Origin: an uncultured Caldilineaceae bacterium
Lineage (GTDB): Bacteria > Chloroflexota > Anaerolineae > Caldilineales > Caldilineaceae
NCBI GenBank assembly: GCA_951812725.1
Contig: OX638330.1
Coordinates: forward strand, 4,071,405-4,135,404
DNA length: 64,000 nt
Reading direction: 5' to 3'
Part shown: piece by piece, positions 52,201 to 61,201 of the stretch
How positions within the stretch are numbered: the first letter of the stretch is position 1
How the letters are laid out: each line of letters begins with the position of its first letter
Notes under the pieces: generated by a model
The model's input: only the letters and a program-made list of their open reading frames with translations
What the model was told of the DNA's origin: nothing
The model's database searches: none
Made by a program: the position numbers and the translations under genes

Positions 52201-52533
52201 CCAACGACGGAAGCGGCCTCGACGCCCTCAGGGGAGGTTGACCCGGAGGCCGTTGAAATCGATATATCTTCTTTGACGATTGCGATGGTCACACAGTTAG
52301 TGGTGTTGGGGTTGTTGCTGGTGGTGCTGGTGCAGGTAATGCCCCGCCAGTTGCTCGTTCAGCGCCTGTTGTGGGCGATGCTGGTGGGCTGGGCCGCGTA
52401 CATTCTTTACGGCGTTGACGTTATTCCCGGCGGTCTTTGGATCCAGATTAATCTTGCGCCCTGGGATAGCGTTCCGATAGTGGTGATCGGCATGCTGATC
52501 CCGCTGGTCTGGTTGCAGTTTCGGACGGAGTAG
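49237..52533 (+). CDS. Exported glycoside hydrolase family 3-like protein with C-terminal membrane helices
   Basis: A 1,098-residue protein. A basic N-region and hydrophobic stretch (LCAFALATALLTAALLGID) form a signal or anchor. A Ser/Thr/Pro linker ends at about 145. A GH3 N-terminal domain (about 150-490) is like NagZ-type beta-N-acetylglucosaminidases: GVADKVGQLFIVTFQG, VGGVVLSPRN, LPLLIGVEQGGDGL and the nucleophile Asp in GGILMSDALGVMAVRRYY. The usual KHFPGHGD segment reads TGHFPGLGGTDRRPDEE, so the acid/base His is doubtful. A second large domain follows and the last 90 residues carry about three membrane helices. It may recycle or bind peptidoglycan. Confidence 0.8.
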   Translation: MRGFRCRQGRDRKRFHGRDGARLCAFALATALLTAALLGIDIGAGLPHVKLAAAQEAATSTPIAQDTETTGAAEQQETTGTATRTAQELLESIRATATAGAELTVTAEAEATNLALTPTVTPTPLPTHTHTPTPTPTPSPTPTPGPDEILEARIDNLIAGMGVADKVGQLFIVTFQGNDIGPRSDVAELIEEYRVGGVVLSPRNRNFSNYSETTPEDVARLTNQLQALAYGTYLSPAEALNVKEGGPAIPGVLQSGLEQRLPLELPLLIGVEQGGDGLPETALRSGFTTIPPQMALGATWNPELVGEVGAVHGREMRSVGVNLLLGPALDVIEQPRPDLVTGLGLHTFGGEPFWVGRMGQAYVSGIHRGSGGRVATVTGHFPGLGGTDRRPDEEISTIQKSLQELQRIELPPFAAVTERPSAILRVDGATTSTEALMSGHIRFSSFQGSRERTPPISLAQELGILLELNEFAPWRAQGGILMSDALGVMAVRRYYDPPLQEFPRRRIALDAFTAGNDLLYLADFSLTDSWLDERANIKETIIFFRERYTNDAEFAARVDASLRRILRLKLRLYDPVTVEDMTTNGYPSRDEPIEIDIADVVVGPNDLEEGFSPEHQREAQMLLDQVASEALTIFFPDSPGLADQLPAPPGEDEDILIFTDSRIFHECVGCPAVPAVAPAALEEIMLRLYGPEATNQLRTEQIRSRTFAELNSLLNGTAEQSVANALEAEILNASWLIFAMLDVDVANYDSSDAVKRFLRQRSDRLPGSKLVVLALNEPYFFDSTEIGKMTAFLGVYSKTQPFLEAAVRALFRAQTVSGAPPVSVPGTRFSNLVERLEPDPNQRIGLTLLNEDIIIEEGEGDEVVVTQTDLSLGDSLELQAGPILDRNGNTVPDGTPVNFRLIYEGEELAIQSSPVATRGGLARKSVLLERTGALLIAVNSVEASSSTEIRVRIADPDVASDRTQIVVTNPERVVTPPSTQASLPTAEAPTTEAASTPSGEVDPEAVEIDISSLTIAMVTQLVVLGLLLVVLVQVMPRQLLVQRLLWAMLVGWAAYILYGVDVIPGGLWIQINLAPWDSVPIVVIGMLIPLVWLQFRTE

Positions 52534-52604
52534 TGGCCGATGTAGAGGGGGGAGAAGGGCGAAAGCCGCCCCTCCCATATGGTACTCGTGGTTGGCGTTG
52601 CGCC

Positions 52605-54611
52605 TCAAGTCGCTGGCAGGGCACGAACACTGTCTGCTCTGGCAGGTCCACTGCCGTTCGGCGGCACGGGCGTGTCTTCCTGGCGGCGGAACTGGTTCAT
52701 ATAGAGTTCGTAGTAGAATCCCCGTTGTGCCAGCAGCCCTTCGTGGGTGCCCCGCTCGATGATCTCTCCGTCATTCAACACCAGAACCTGGTTGGCGCTG
52801 CGGATGGTGCTGAGGCGATGCGCGATCACGAAACTGGTGCGCCCTTTCAAGAGGTCATTGAGCGCTGCCTGTATTTTCTGCTCGGTGCGGGTGTCGACGC
52901 TGCTGGTGGCCTCATCAAGAATTAAGATACGCGGGTCGGCGAGCGCGGCGCGGGCGATGGCCAACAATTGACGCTGCCCCTGGCTCAGACCACTGCCACG
53001 TTCTCCCAGCACAGTTTCATAGCCTTCGGGCAGCCGCTCGATAAAGTCATGCGCCTGGGCCAGCTTTGCGGCGGCGATGACTTCTTCGTCGGAGGCGTCC
53101 GACCGGCTGAAGCGGATATTGTCCATCACCGAACTGCTGAACAGGTAGGTATCCTGAAGGACGAGGCCGATCTGCTGGCGCAGGGTGTGCAGTTGTACAT
53201 CGCGAACGTCCACACCGTCGATGCGCACTGAGCCGCCGGTAACATCCCAGAAGCGGGGCAGCAGATTGATGATGGTCGTCTTGCCGGCGCCGGTTGGTCC
53301 GACGATCGCTACGGTTTCGCCGGGCCGCGCGCTCAGATTTATTCCCTTCAGGACCGGCTCGCCGGGCACATACTCCGCCTCGACGTTTTCCAGTTCGACG
53401 ACCCCTTCGATTGCTTGCATCGGCTGGGCGCCGATTTTCTCCTGCACATCGGGAACTTCATCCATCAGTTCGAAGATGCGTTCCACGCCGGCGATGGCGC
53501 TCTGAATGTTGGTCCACATCACGCTGATCTGGGAGATGGGCATGTTGAAGCGCTGTGCATAGCCCAGGAAGGTTACGATCAGGCCGAGGGAGATGGCCGA
53601 TCCTGCCAGACTCTGACCACGCAGCAGCAGCACGCCACCGACGCCAACGACGATAGCGATGCCGAGAAATCCCAGCGCTTCAAGCGCCGGGGCCAGGGCC
53701 GAAGTATAGGCCACGGCTCTGACATTGGCGTCGCGGTTGACAGCATTACTTTGCCGGAACTGCTCGATATTGGTTTCTTCACGGCTAAAGGCCTGGACCT
53801 CGCGCACGCCGGAGATGCCCTCCTCCAGCTCCGCGTTGACGTCGCCGATGCTTTGGCGTGTGACGCGAAAGGCCTTACGGGCCTGATTGCTGAACCATAG
53901 GGTTACCAGGCCCATGAGCGGCACGATGCTGAGGCTAATGAGTCCGTAAGCCCAGTTCAGGACGAGCATCTGATAGATAATCCAGACGATTAGCAGGGCG
54001 CTGCTCAGAACCTGCACGAGAGCAAAGCTGACGACCTGTTGGATTGTGTCTGAATCGTTGGTGATGCGACTCATCAGGTCGCCGGTCTCGTTGCGGGTAT
54101 AGAAGCCGAGAGAGAGGCGGTGAAGATGGTTGAAAAGGCGCACGCGCAGGGCGCGAAGAACGTTATGACCGGTCCGACTCATGCTGAAGAACATCAGGCC
54201 GCCGGTGACCGAACCGATCAGATAGTAGCCGGTTATGACCAAAGTGATGTTGAGCAGGCCGCGCAGCAGGTCAGAGCGGCTGGAGTCGGACGCGGCGAGC
54301 TCGGGGGCATACCAGCAGTTGGCCTGGCTGTCGGTTTCCGACTGCAGATCGGTACCTGCGGGCAGTTGAAGCCCTCCGCCTCCTGCTCCTGCGCCGTCGC
54401 CGCCGAAGGCCGACGGCGCCAGAAAACAGTCCACTGCCTGACCGATCAGTACCGGGCCGATTACCTGGGTATAGGCGTTTACCGCCATGAGTACGGCGAC
54501 GAAGGTCAAACCCAACCAATAGGGACGGAAGTATTTGCTGAAACGGGAAAGGGTGGCGCCAACGCTCTTAGGCTTCAGCGTCTCCTGGCGTAACATGCGG
54601 TCACCGAACAT
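52605..54611 (-). CDS. ABC exporter half-transporter, catalytically canonical subunit
   Basis: A 668-residue fused membrane/ATPase protein of the MsbA/LmrA/MDR class. Six transmembrane helices occupy about 35-345, with an inserted Gly/Ala-rich, Cys-containing extracellular loop after helix 1. The nucleotide-binding domain has GPTGAGKTT, signature LSQGQRQ and Walker B ILILDEATSSVD with the catalytic Glu. It is encoded 53 bases downstream of a second half-transporter whose Walker B is degenerate. Together they fit a heterodimeric exporter like BmrCD or TM287/288. The substrate is unknown; lipid or drug export is likely. Confidence 0.92.
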   Translation of the reverse strand: MFGDRMLRQETLKPKSVGATLSRFSKYFRPYWLGLTFVAVLMAVNAYTQVIGPVLIGQAVDCFLAPSAFGGDGAGAGGGGLQLPAGTDLQSETDSQANCWYAPELAASDSSRSDLLRGLLNITLVITGYYLIGSVTGGLMFFSMSRTGHNVLRALRVRLFNHLHRLSLGFYTRNETGDLMSRITNDSDTIQQVVSFALVQVLSSALLIVWIIYQMLVLNWAYGLISLSIVPLMGLVTLWFSNQARKAFRVTRQSIGDVNAELEEGISGVREVQAFSREETNIEQFRQSNAVNRDANVRAVAYTSALAPALEALGFLGIAIVVGVGGVLLLRGQSLAGSAISLGLIVTFLGYAQRFNMPISQISVMWTNIQSAIAGVERIFELMDEVPDVQEKIGAQPMQAIEGVVELENVEAEYVPGEPVLKGINLSARPGETVAIVGPTGAGKTTIINLLPRFWDVTGGSVRIDGVDVRDVQLHTLRQQIGLVLQDTYLFSSSVMDNIRFSRSDASDEEVIAAAKLAQAHDFIERLPEGYETVLGERGSGLSQGQRQLLAIARAALADPRILILDEATSSVDTRTEQKIQAALNDLLKGRTSFVIAHRLSTIRSANQVLVLNDGEIIERGTHEGLLAQRGFYYELYMNQFRRQEDTPVPPNGSGPARADSVRALPAT

Positions 54612-54664
54612 CGGGCACGCTCCTGGAAAAATAGTGCGTAATAGGGTCTGCTGCTGCCGACGCG

Positions 54665-56599
54665 CTATGCTTCAACAATTAGCGGCGCTTCCTCTTCGAC
54701 AACTGCGTCTTCCACCAACTGGCTGTGATAGATGTCGGTGTAGATCGCGCTGGTTCGCATCAGCTCTTCATGGTTGCCGCTGTCGACGATGCGGCCCTTT
54801 TCCAGCACAAGGATTTGATCGGCGTTGACGACCGTGCTGATACGCTGGGCAATGACAAAGCTGGTGCGGCCAACCATAAGCCGGTCCAGCGCATTCTGGA
54901 TCAGCACTTCGGTGGCCACGTCCACGCTGCTTGTGGAATCGTCGAGGATGAGGATGCGCGGGTCGGTCAATAGTGCGCGGGCGATGGCGACGCGCTGTTT
55001 CTGGCCGCCGGAAAGGGTTGTGCCGCGCTCACCCACTGCCGTTTGATAGCCATTTGGGAAGCTGAGGATGAAGTCATGGGCGGCGGCGGCTCTAGCGGCG
55101 GCTTCGACCTCGGCGTCGGTGGCGTCGGGGCGGCCAAAGGCGATGTTGTCGCGGATTGTGCCAGTAAAGAGATTGGTCTCCTGCAGCACGATGCCGATCT
55201 GCCGCCTCATACTTTCCAGCGTTACATCGCGCACGTCCCATTCATCGATCAGGACCTGCCCTTCGCTGACGTCGTAGAAGCGCGGGATGAGATTGATGAT
55301 CGTTGTCTTGCCGCTGCCGGTTCCTCCCAGGAGGGCGACGGTCTCACCAGGCTGCGCTTCCAACGAGATGCTCTGGAGGACAGGGTCGGTACTGTTGAAA
55401 TAGCGGAAGGTAACATCGTCAAAGCGCACGCGCCCCTGCACTTGCGGCATAGTCTGCGCGCCGGGTTTGTCGGTCACCTCGTTTTCGGCATTGAGGATCT
55501 CGAAGATGCGTTTGGCGCTTGCACTGGCCTGGCTCATTTGGGCGACAATGAAACCGAGCTGGCCCACGGGAAAGAAGACATAGATCAGATAGAGGCTGAA
55601 CTTCTGCCACTCACCCAGCGTGAGTGTATCGAAGAGAATTTGCCGCCCGCCCCAGTAGACGACAGCGGCCTGACCCAGGTTGGAGATCAGAAAGATAAAA
55701 GGGAAGAGGAAACTGAATATTTTCGCCACACGGATATGCTGATCCATGAGCTTCTGGGCCGAGTCGGCAAACCTGTCCTGCTCCTCTCTTTCGCGTACAA
55801 AAGCCTTAACAACGCGGATACCGGCCAGATTCTCCTGGAGGATGTCGTTAAGCGTTGACAGCCGACGCTGAATTTCGCCGAATAGAGACTGGGCGACGGA
55901 GCCGAAGACCATGAAGAGGACAAGCGCGATGGGCAGTACGGGCAGGATGATCAATGTCAGCGACAAGTTGGTGAAGGCCAACACTGCCAGGGAACCAATG
56001 AGGAGAACGATAGACTGCACGGCCAGCAACATCCCCTGACCGATAAACATTCTCAGTTTTTCGACATCGTCGGTGGCGCGGATCATCAACTGGCCGGTAC
56101 GGTTGCGGTCATGATAGCTGAAAGAGAGCCGCTGAATTTTCTCGAACAGTTCGTTGCGAAAATCGAAGGCCAAGTCCTGGCTCACCTTCTGGGCCAGAAA
56201 GGCTTGGGCGAAGGCGAAGAGCCCGCGCGCGAGCGAGAACACAACGATGAAGACCATCGCCCAATAGATAGGCCCTTCAGCGCCGACAGCCTGTTCAGTC
56301 AACTCTTCTACCGAGAGGGGCAGCGCCTCGAGGGCCTCGGCCCGCGCTGTCTCCGGCAAGTCCAGGATCTGACGAGCGAACACGCTGTTGGTAACGGCGT
56401 CAAGGACGTTCTGCACCAGCTGGGGTACTACAAGCTGTGCCCCGATGCTGATGAACAGCGCTGCATAGGCCAGGGTTGTCGTGACCTTGTAGCGGCTCAG
56501 ATAGCGAACGGCGAGGCCGAGATCCTTCATGCTGCCGCCCTTGTCAGGGCCACGCCCCGGACCACCACCGGGTCTACTGAATGCTCTTCGTTGGTTCAC
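54665..56599 (-). CDS. ABC exporter half-transporter, degenerate-site subunit
   Basis: A 644-residue partner of the next gene. Six transmembrane helices span about 30-330, starting YLSRYKVTTTLAYAALFISI. The nucleotide-binding domain has GGTGSGKTT, LSGGQKQRVAIARALL and Walker B ILILDDSTSSVD, where Asp replaces the catalytic Glu, as in the non-hydrolysing site of heterodimeric exporters. GTG 56599 is chosen because AAGGAG lies 6 bases upstream. The longer frame to 56662 would nearly abut the MarR gene. It is the first transporter gene after the MarR regulator, so probably controlled by it. Confidence 0.92.
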   Translation of the reverse strand: MNQRRAFSRPGGGPGRGPDKGGSMKDLGLAVRYLSRYKVTTTLAYAALFISIGAQLVVPQLVQNVLDAVTNSVFARQILDLPETARAEALEALPLSVEELTEQAVGAEGPIYWAMVFIVVFSLARGLFAFAQAFLAQKVSQDLAFDFRNELFEKIQRLSFSYHDRNRTGQLMIRATDDVEKLRMFIGQGMLLAVQSIVLLIGSLAVLAFTNLSLTLIILPVLPIALVLFMVFGSVAQSLFGEIQRRLSTLNDILQENLAGIRVVKAFVREREEQDRFADSAQKLMDQHIRVAKIFSFLFPFIFLISNLGQAAVVYWGGRQILFDTLTLGEWQKFSLYLIYVFFPVGQLGFIVAQMSQASASAKRIFEILNAENEVTDKPGAQTMPQVQGRVRFDDVTFRYFNSTDPVLQSISLEAQPGETVALLGGTGSGKTTIINLIPRFYDVSEGQVLIDEWDVRDVTLESMRRQIGIVLQETNLFTGTIRDNIAFGRPDATDAEVEAAARAAAAHDFILSFPNGYQTAVGERGTTLSGGQKQRVAIARALLTDPRILILDDSTSSVDVATEVLIQNALDRLMVGRTSFVIAQRISTVVNADQILVLEKGRIVDSGNHEELMRTSAIYTDIYHSQLVEDAVVEEEAPLIVEA

Positions 56600-56665
56600 A
56601 TGCCACTCCTTGGGGAGAGAAACAGGACATCGCAATCCTTTGGCAGGAGGCCTGCGACGCAATCG

Positions 56666-57274
56666 CTAAGCACTGTTGTCTTCTCGTTCCCGCTGCAGTG
56701 ATTCGAGCAGGCCGGTCAGAAGCCTCTGCAGCATTTCACGCTCTTCAGCTGAAAGTTGACCAACCAGGTTGTTGAGAAACTCGAAGTACTGGGGTATAGA
56801 TGCTTGAATCAACGCTCTGCTGTCGGGCGTTAGTCGGATGCGGAAAGCTCGCAGGTCGTTCGGGTCCAGGTGGCGTTCGATGAGCCGGGACTCCTCCAAC
56901 GCACGCAGGTGGGAGCTGATGGTGTTCCTACTCAGACATTGACTGTGGGCCAAATCGGTGGGCGAAAGAGTTGCCTGATTGTTGCGCTCAGCCAGATACA
57001 GCCGGATCAGAATACGCCATTGGGGGAGGGTGATTTCTTCATCCCGCATGCGCTCACCGAGAATACGGTCATACGCACCGGCGCATACCTTAACCAGCCG
57101 CAAGATTTCCATTCCATGCACATGGGCCACGCCTGACTCAGCCAGAAGTTGACAGAAGCCGATCTGCTCATCCGCCGCCTGCGTTGACTGTACCCGATCA
57201 GCCGAACTCGGAAGGACACCGGCTTCGTTTGACCACTGTGCATTGGGATGGACGGAAGCGCTGATTTTAGTCAT
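56666..57274 (-). CDS. MarR-family transcriptional regulator
   Basis: A 202-residue winged-helix regulator with an unusually long N-terminus (about 60 residues). The DNA-binding core has ITLPQWRILIRLYLAERN, then LSPTDLAHSQCLSRNTISSH as the recognition helix region, LRALEESRLIERHLDPNDLR and the wing AFRIRLTPDSR. A C-terminal dimer helix follows. It heads an operon with the two ABC exporter genes, the classic layout of a drug-sensing repressor. The palindrome TATGCATA (57303-57310), about 30 bases before its start, is a possible operator. Confidence 0.9.
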   Translation of the reverse strand: MTKISASVHPNAQWSNEAGVLPSSADRVQSTQAADEQIGFCQLLAESGVAHVHGMEILRLVKVCAGAYDRILGERMRDEEITLPQWRILIRLYLAERNNQATLSPTDLAHSQCLSRNTISSHLRALEESRLIERHLDPNDLRAFRIRLTPDSRALIQASIPQYFEFLNNLVGQLSAEEREMLQRLLTGLLESLQREREDNSA

Positions 57275-57406
57275 ATGCAGAATTGTACGGCATAGAACTA
57301 TATATGCATAATCACAACTCTCTCAACGCGTAGGGAGCCCATTTCTTCTCTGGTATCGACAATGCACGCCCAGGAGTGGGAAAACGCAACGAATGACCAG
57401 TATTCG

Positions 57407-57415
57407 TGTTATAGT
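57407..57415 (+). promoter_or_regulatory. Extended -10 promoter candidate for fabF-fabH
   Basis: TGTTATAGT fits TGnTATAAT and lies 105 bases before ATG 57521. There is no clear -35. Confidence 0.4.
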
Positions 57416-57520
57416 AGAATACATAGACTGATTCAAATCTCCCGACATAAGGTGAGCGGACGACGAGGGCAAGGAAACACAGCACATCCGAGTCGGGGTG
57501 TCCACCTGGAAATTATACGC

Positions 57521-58798
57521 ATGTACAGTAGCAATGGCCAGCCCCCACGGGTCGTGATCACCGGAATCGGCGCGGTGACTCCCTTGGGCCTGACGATGGA
57601 TGAGACGTGGGATGCCCTGCTGGCAGGCCGGTCAGGCATTGATACGGTCACCAGATTCGACACCAGTGAGTTGAATACCCGCTTTGCAGGCGAGTTGAAG
57701 GGCTTCGAAGCCAAGAACTATATGGATCGCAAGGAGGCCCGCCGGCTTGATCCATATATTCAGTATGCTTTGGTGGCAGCGGAGCAGGCGTTCAATGACA
57801 GTGGGCTCGATCCGAGCAAGGAGACGCCAACCGATATAGGTGTGTTGATCGCCAGTGGGACCGGCGGCGTAACTTCGCTGCTTGACAATTTCAGGTTGAC
57901 GGAGAAGCGCGGCTTGCGCAAGGTGAGCCCGTTTCTGATTCCCAATATGCTGGTGGACAGCGCGGCCGGGAAGATCGCGATTCTGTATAATTTGCGCGGT
58001 CCGAATTTTTCTGTGGTCAATGCCTGCGCCAGCGGTACTGCGGCTACCGGTGAGGCATTTGAGTTGATCCGGCGCGGCGACGCGCAGGTGATGGTCACGG
58101 GAGGTTCTGAGGCGGCGCTGCTGCCACTCATGATGGCCGGCTTCGACATTATGGGGGCCATGAGCCAGCGCAACGACGACCCGTCGGCGGCCTGCCGTCC
58201 GTTCGACAGCGAACGGGATGGCTTTGTGATGAGCGAGGGGAGCGCGATACTGATATTGGAGTCGCTTGAGCATGCGCTGGCCCGCGATGCCGAAATCTAT
58301 GCGGAGGTGATCGGCTACGGGAACAGCGCCGACGCGTATCATATGGCAGCGCCCCATTTCGACGGCCTGGGGGCCGAAGATGCGATGAATATGGCGCTAC
58401 GCAAGGCGGCGAGCTACGGCGTGAAGCGTACCGACGTGAATTATGTCAACGCCCATGGAACGAGTACGGAGCTCAACGACCCGGGCGAAACAAAGGCGAT
58501 AAAGCGCGTGTTAGGCGAGCACGCTTACAACGTGAACATCAGCAGCACAAAATCGATGCTTGGGCACCTATTGGGAGCGGCCGGCGCGATAGAAGCGATT
58601 GTCTGCCTCAAGACGATTGAAAAAGGTGTGATTCCACCAACCATAAATCTGGACAACCCCGATCCGACTTGTGATCTGAATTACACGCCGTTGCAGTCTG
58701 TGCAGGCAGACGTCGCAGTGACAATGAGCAATAGTTTCGGTTTTGGCGGCCACAACTCATGTTTGATGTTGCGGCGGTTCGAGGAGAATGGGGTATGA
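57521..58798 (+). CDS. fabF: Beta-ketoacyl-ACP synthase II
   Basis: A condensing enzyme of fatty-acid elongation, 425 residues, cytoplasmic homodimer. The start PPRVVITGIGAVTPLGL is typical. The active-site Cys169 is in VNACASGTA; the two catalytic His are in NAHGTSTELNDPGE and KSMLGHLLGAAGA; the C-terminus has NSFGFGGHNS. ATG 57521 gives the usual FabF length; the open frame to 57362 would add a non-conserved stretch. Its stop overlaps the start of fabH by ATGA, so the two are translationally coupled. No ACP or fabD/G gene is adjacent. Confidence 0.94.
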   Translation: MYSSNGQPPRVVITGIGAVTPLGLTMDETWDALLAGRSGIDTVTRFDTSELNTRFAGELKGFEAKNYMDRKEARRLDPYIQYALVAAEQAFNDSGLDPSKETPTDIGVLIASGTGGVTSLLDNFRLTEKRGLRKVSPFLIPNMLVDSAAGKIAILYNLRGPNFSVVNACASGTAATGEAFELIRRGDAQVMVTGGSEAALLPLMMAGFDIMGAMSQRNDDPSAACRPFDSERDGFVMSEGSAILILESLEHALARDAEIYAEVIGYGNSADAYHMAAPHFDGLGAEDAMNMALRKAASYGVKRTDVNYVNAHGTSTELNDPGETKAIKRVLGEHAYNVNISSTKSMLGHLLGAAGAIEAIVCLKTIEKGVIPPTINLDNPDPTCDLNYTPLQSVQADVAVTMSNSFGFGGHNSCLMLRRFEENGV

Positions 58799-60081
58799 CA
58801 GCGCAAGCGCACGAGGAAAACGGGACTGGTAGCGACTATGCAGCTGAACATCTGAACGGGCACTATACGGAAGAGGAAGCGCAACCGGAGGTGCAGGACC
58901 GAGTGCAGCCGCCTTGTTATGCCCAGATCATCGGTTGGGGCTATGAAGTTCCCGACCGGGTTGTGACAAATCATGATTTGGAACAGGTCGTCGACACGCA
59001 GGACGAGTGGATTCGCACACGCACGGGCATTCAGGAGCGACGGGTCGTGGCGGCGCCGGAGGAGACCACTGCCACTCTGGGAACGGAGGCTGCTCGCAAA
59101 GCTCTTGAAGTGGCCGACGTCCATCCGGCCAAGGTGGACCTGATAATTTGTGCGACCAGTTCGCCGGAACATTTTTTCCCGGCCACGGCCAGCATCATCC
59201 AGGACAATTTAGGCATTATCAATGCCGGCGCCTTTGATTTGAGCGCGGCCTGTTCCGGCTTTGTGTATGCTCTGAGCATTGCCCGCGGGCAGATTCTGGC
59301 GGGTGATGCCGAGTACGTGCTGGTCGTAGGTTCGGAGACGCTGAGTCGGTGGGTGGATTGGACCGACCGCACGACTTGCGTCCTCTTCGGGGATGGCGCG
59401 GGTGCGGTGCTGCTGGCCGCCAGCGACGTGCCCGGCGGGGTGACTGCTACGGTACTTGGCAGCGACGGCTCCGGTGCGGAGCTTTTGACTATCCCTGCCG
59501 GCGGCAGTGCGGCCCCGGCAAGCCTGGAGACGGTCAGCAACGGTTCCCATTATATTCAGATGGACGGTCGGGCCGTTTTCCGCTTTGCAACGCGAATTAT
59601 GGCCCTTGCAACGCGGCGCGTGCTTGATAAGGCCGGTGTTCCGGTAAGCGAAGTCGATCTGGTCGTCCCTCACCAGGCGAACAAGCGCATTATCCAGCAT
59701 AGCGTACTGCGGCAGTTGAAGATTCCGGAAGACAAAGTCTATGTGAACGTTCACAAGTACGGCAACACAAGTACGGCCAGCATCCCTATTGCGCTATGCG
59801 AAGCGATTGAAGAGGGCAAGGTGGCACCGGGTGACAATCTTGTGTTTGTCGGCTTTGGCGCCGGCCTGACCTGGGGCGCATGCGCTGTCAAGTGGAGTGT
59901 GCCGATAGAACAGCCGGAAGCGACCTGGTGGAAAAACACGCAGCGACAGGCTACTTATCAGGCGGCGGCGGCGCGCTCGATGTGGAAGCGGGCCATTCGC
60001 CGCATCTACAGCCAGGTCGAGCCGCGCGCAATGGCACGGCGTCCGGTTCGCAGACCGGATGAGGAGCAGCCAACGCCGTAA
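58795..60081 (+). CDS. fabH: Beta-ketoacyl-ACP synthase III with N- and C-terminal extensions
   Basis: Starts fatty-acid chains by condensing an acyl-CoA with malonyl-ACP; 428 residues against about 320 usual. The catalytic triad is Cys153 in LSAACSGFVYAL, His in VVPHQANKRII and Asn in YGNTSTASIP. An acidic N-terminal extension of about 40 residues and a basic C-terminal extension of about 55 residues (from the KWSVPIEQPEATWW region on) lie outside the fold. The ATG overlaps the fabF stop. The extensions could mediate partner or membrane contact; that is speculation. Confidence 0.93.
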   Translation: MTAQAHEENGTGSDYAAEHLNGHYTEEEAQPEVQDRVQPPCYAQIIGWGYEVPDRVVTNHDLEQVVDTQDEWIRTRTGIQERRVVAAPEETTATLGTEAARKALEVADVHPAKVDLIICATSSPEHFFPATASIIQDNLGIINAGAFDLSAACSGFVYALSIARGQILAGDAEYVLVVGSETLSRWVDWTDRTTCVLFGDGAGAVLLAASDVPGGVTATVLGSDGSGAELLTIPAGGSAAPASLETVSNGSHYIQMDGRAVFRFATRIMALATRRVLDKAGVPVSEVDLVVPHQANKRIIQHSVLRQLKIPEDKVYVNVHKYGNTSTASIPIALCEAIEEGKVAPGDNLVFVGFGAGLTWGACAVKWSVPIEQPEATWWKNTQRQATYQAAAARSMWKRAIRRIYSQVEPRAMARRPVRRPDEEQPTP

Positions 60082-60203
60082 TCCGAAGCAGACAAGCCGC
60101 TATTCGACTTACCCACTCGCAACGCAACCGCAGATCAGTTCAAGCTGTTTCCGATAATACTGTGAGGCCGACACCCTACAAGGGACAGTATGGAGGTATA
60201 CCC

Positions 60204-61061
60204 ATGCCTATTACCGCAGTCGAAAAACGGACCCAACTCATACGCGACGGCTTCTGTATTTTCGAAAATGTGTTGGAACCGGAAATGGTCGCCAAGCTGA
60301 ATGTGATGAGCGAATGGACGATCGCGCAGGAGGATGAGGAGCATTTTGAACAGCACCGTTCGCAGGGCTGCATCATACCCTACTGGAAGTACCCGCATCC
60401 GGCCTTTCCCGAACTGATCTCCCATCCGGGCGCGTTGGGGGCCCTGGCACAGCTGGGTTTTGACCAGCCAAAGGTCTGGAGTGGATTTGTGATCAGCAAG
60501 CCGCCGCATAGCCCCCCGCTCTACTGGCATCAGGATGGCGTTTTGTGGGAGCACCCAATCAGCTACACCGACCAGCCGCAGCAGTACTTTCTGATGTATT
60601 ACCTGGTCGACACCAGCCCGGACAATGGTTGTCTGCGACTGATCCCGGGCTCCCATTTGAAGCGCCACGCGCTGCATGATCTGGATCGCAAGGCGCATGA
60701 CGGCGACGAAGTGGGCCGCGCCAAGAACATAAATCATCCGGCGTTTCAGAAGGCTGAAGGTGAAGTCGACGTGCCGGTGCGGGCGGGGGACGTTGTGATT
60801 GGCGATGCGCGCCTGTTGCATTCGGCGCACGCGAACCAGAGCGACCAGTGGCGCACGGTACTCACAATCTGGTATTGGGCCAACTATGCCGGGCTGCCCG
60901 AGCCCGTCCAGGCGCTTGTTGCCTCTCATGTCACGGAACGCTCAGAATGGGCTGAATGGGCCGATCAGGCAGACCCGGCGGTCCAGGCCTTGATACCGCG
61001 TTTTTCGGGCGACGCGGAGCCGCTTCCCTGGGGCCGGGGGCCGAAGAAGGGGATGTCCTGA
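60204..61061 (+). CDS. Phytanoyl-CoA dioxygenase family protein (PhyH), second
   Basis: An Fe(II)/2-oxoglutarate-dependent oxygenase of 285 residues. The double-stranded beta-helix core has YWHQDGVLW with the HxD iron ligands, DTSPDNGCLRLIPGSHLKRH, the distal His in ARLLHSAHANQS and RTVLTIWYWANY with the 2-oxoglutarate Arg. ATG 60204 is chosen because GGAGG lies just upstream; the frame reaches 60162. It is the first of three PhyH genes here, with a zinc dehydrogenase between them. The substrate is unknown; the family hydroxylates small molecules and lipids. Confidence 0.9.
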   Translation: MPITAVEKRTQLIRDGFCIFENVLEPEMVAKLNVMSEWTIAQEDEEHFEQHRSQGCIIPYWKYPHPAFPELISHPGALGALAQLGFDQPKVWSGFVISKPPHSPPLYWHQDGVLWEHPISYTDQPQQYFLMYYLVDTSPDNGCLRLIPGSHLKRHALHDLDRKAHDGDEVGRAKNINHPAFQKAEGEVDVPVRAGDVVIGDARLLHSAHANQSDQWRTVLTIWYWANYAGLPEPVQALVASHVTERSEWAEWADQADPAVQALIPRFSGDAEPLPWGRGPKKGMS

Positions 61062-61201
61062 GAATGTCTCGGTACATACCATGCCAGTTTTCAGTCCCTC
61101 CTGTGTGATGAAACTCTCTGCCGACAGAGGGCAGGGCCAGTCAGCCTCGGTGGGGGGTTACCGCACGCAAAGGGACTTTAGTTCAATAAGGAGCGTTTCC
61201 T

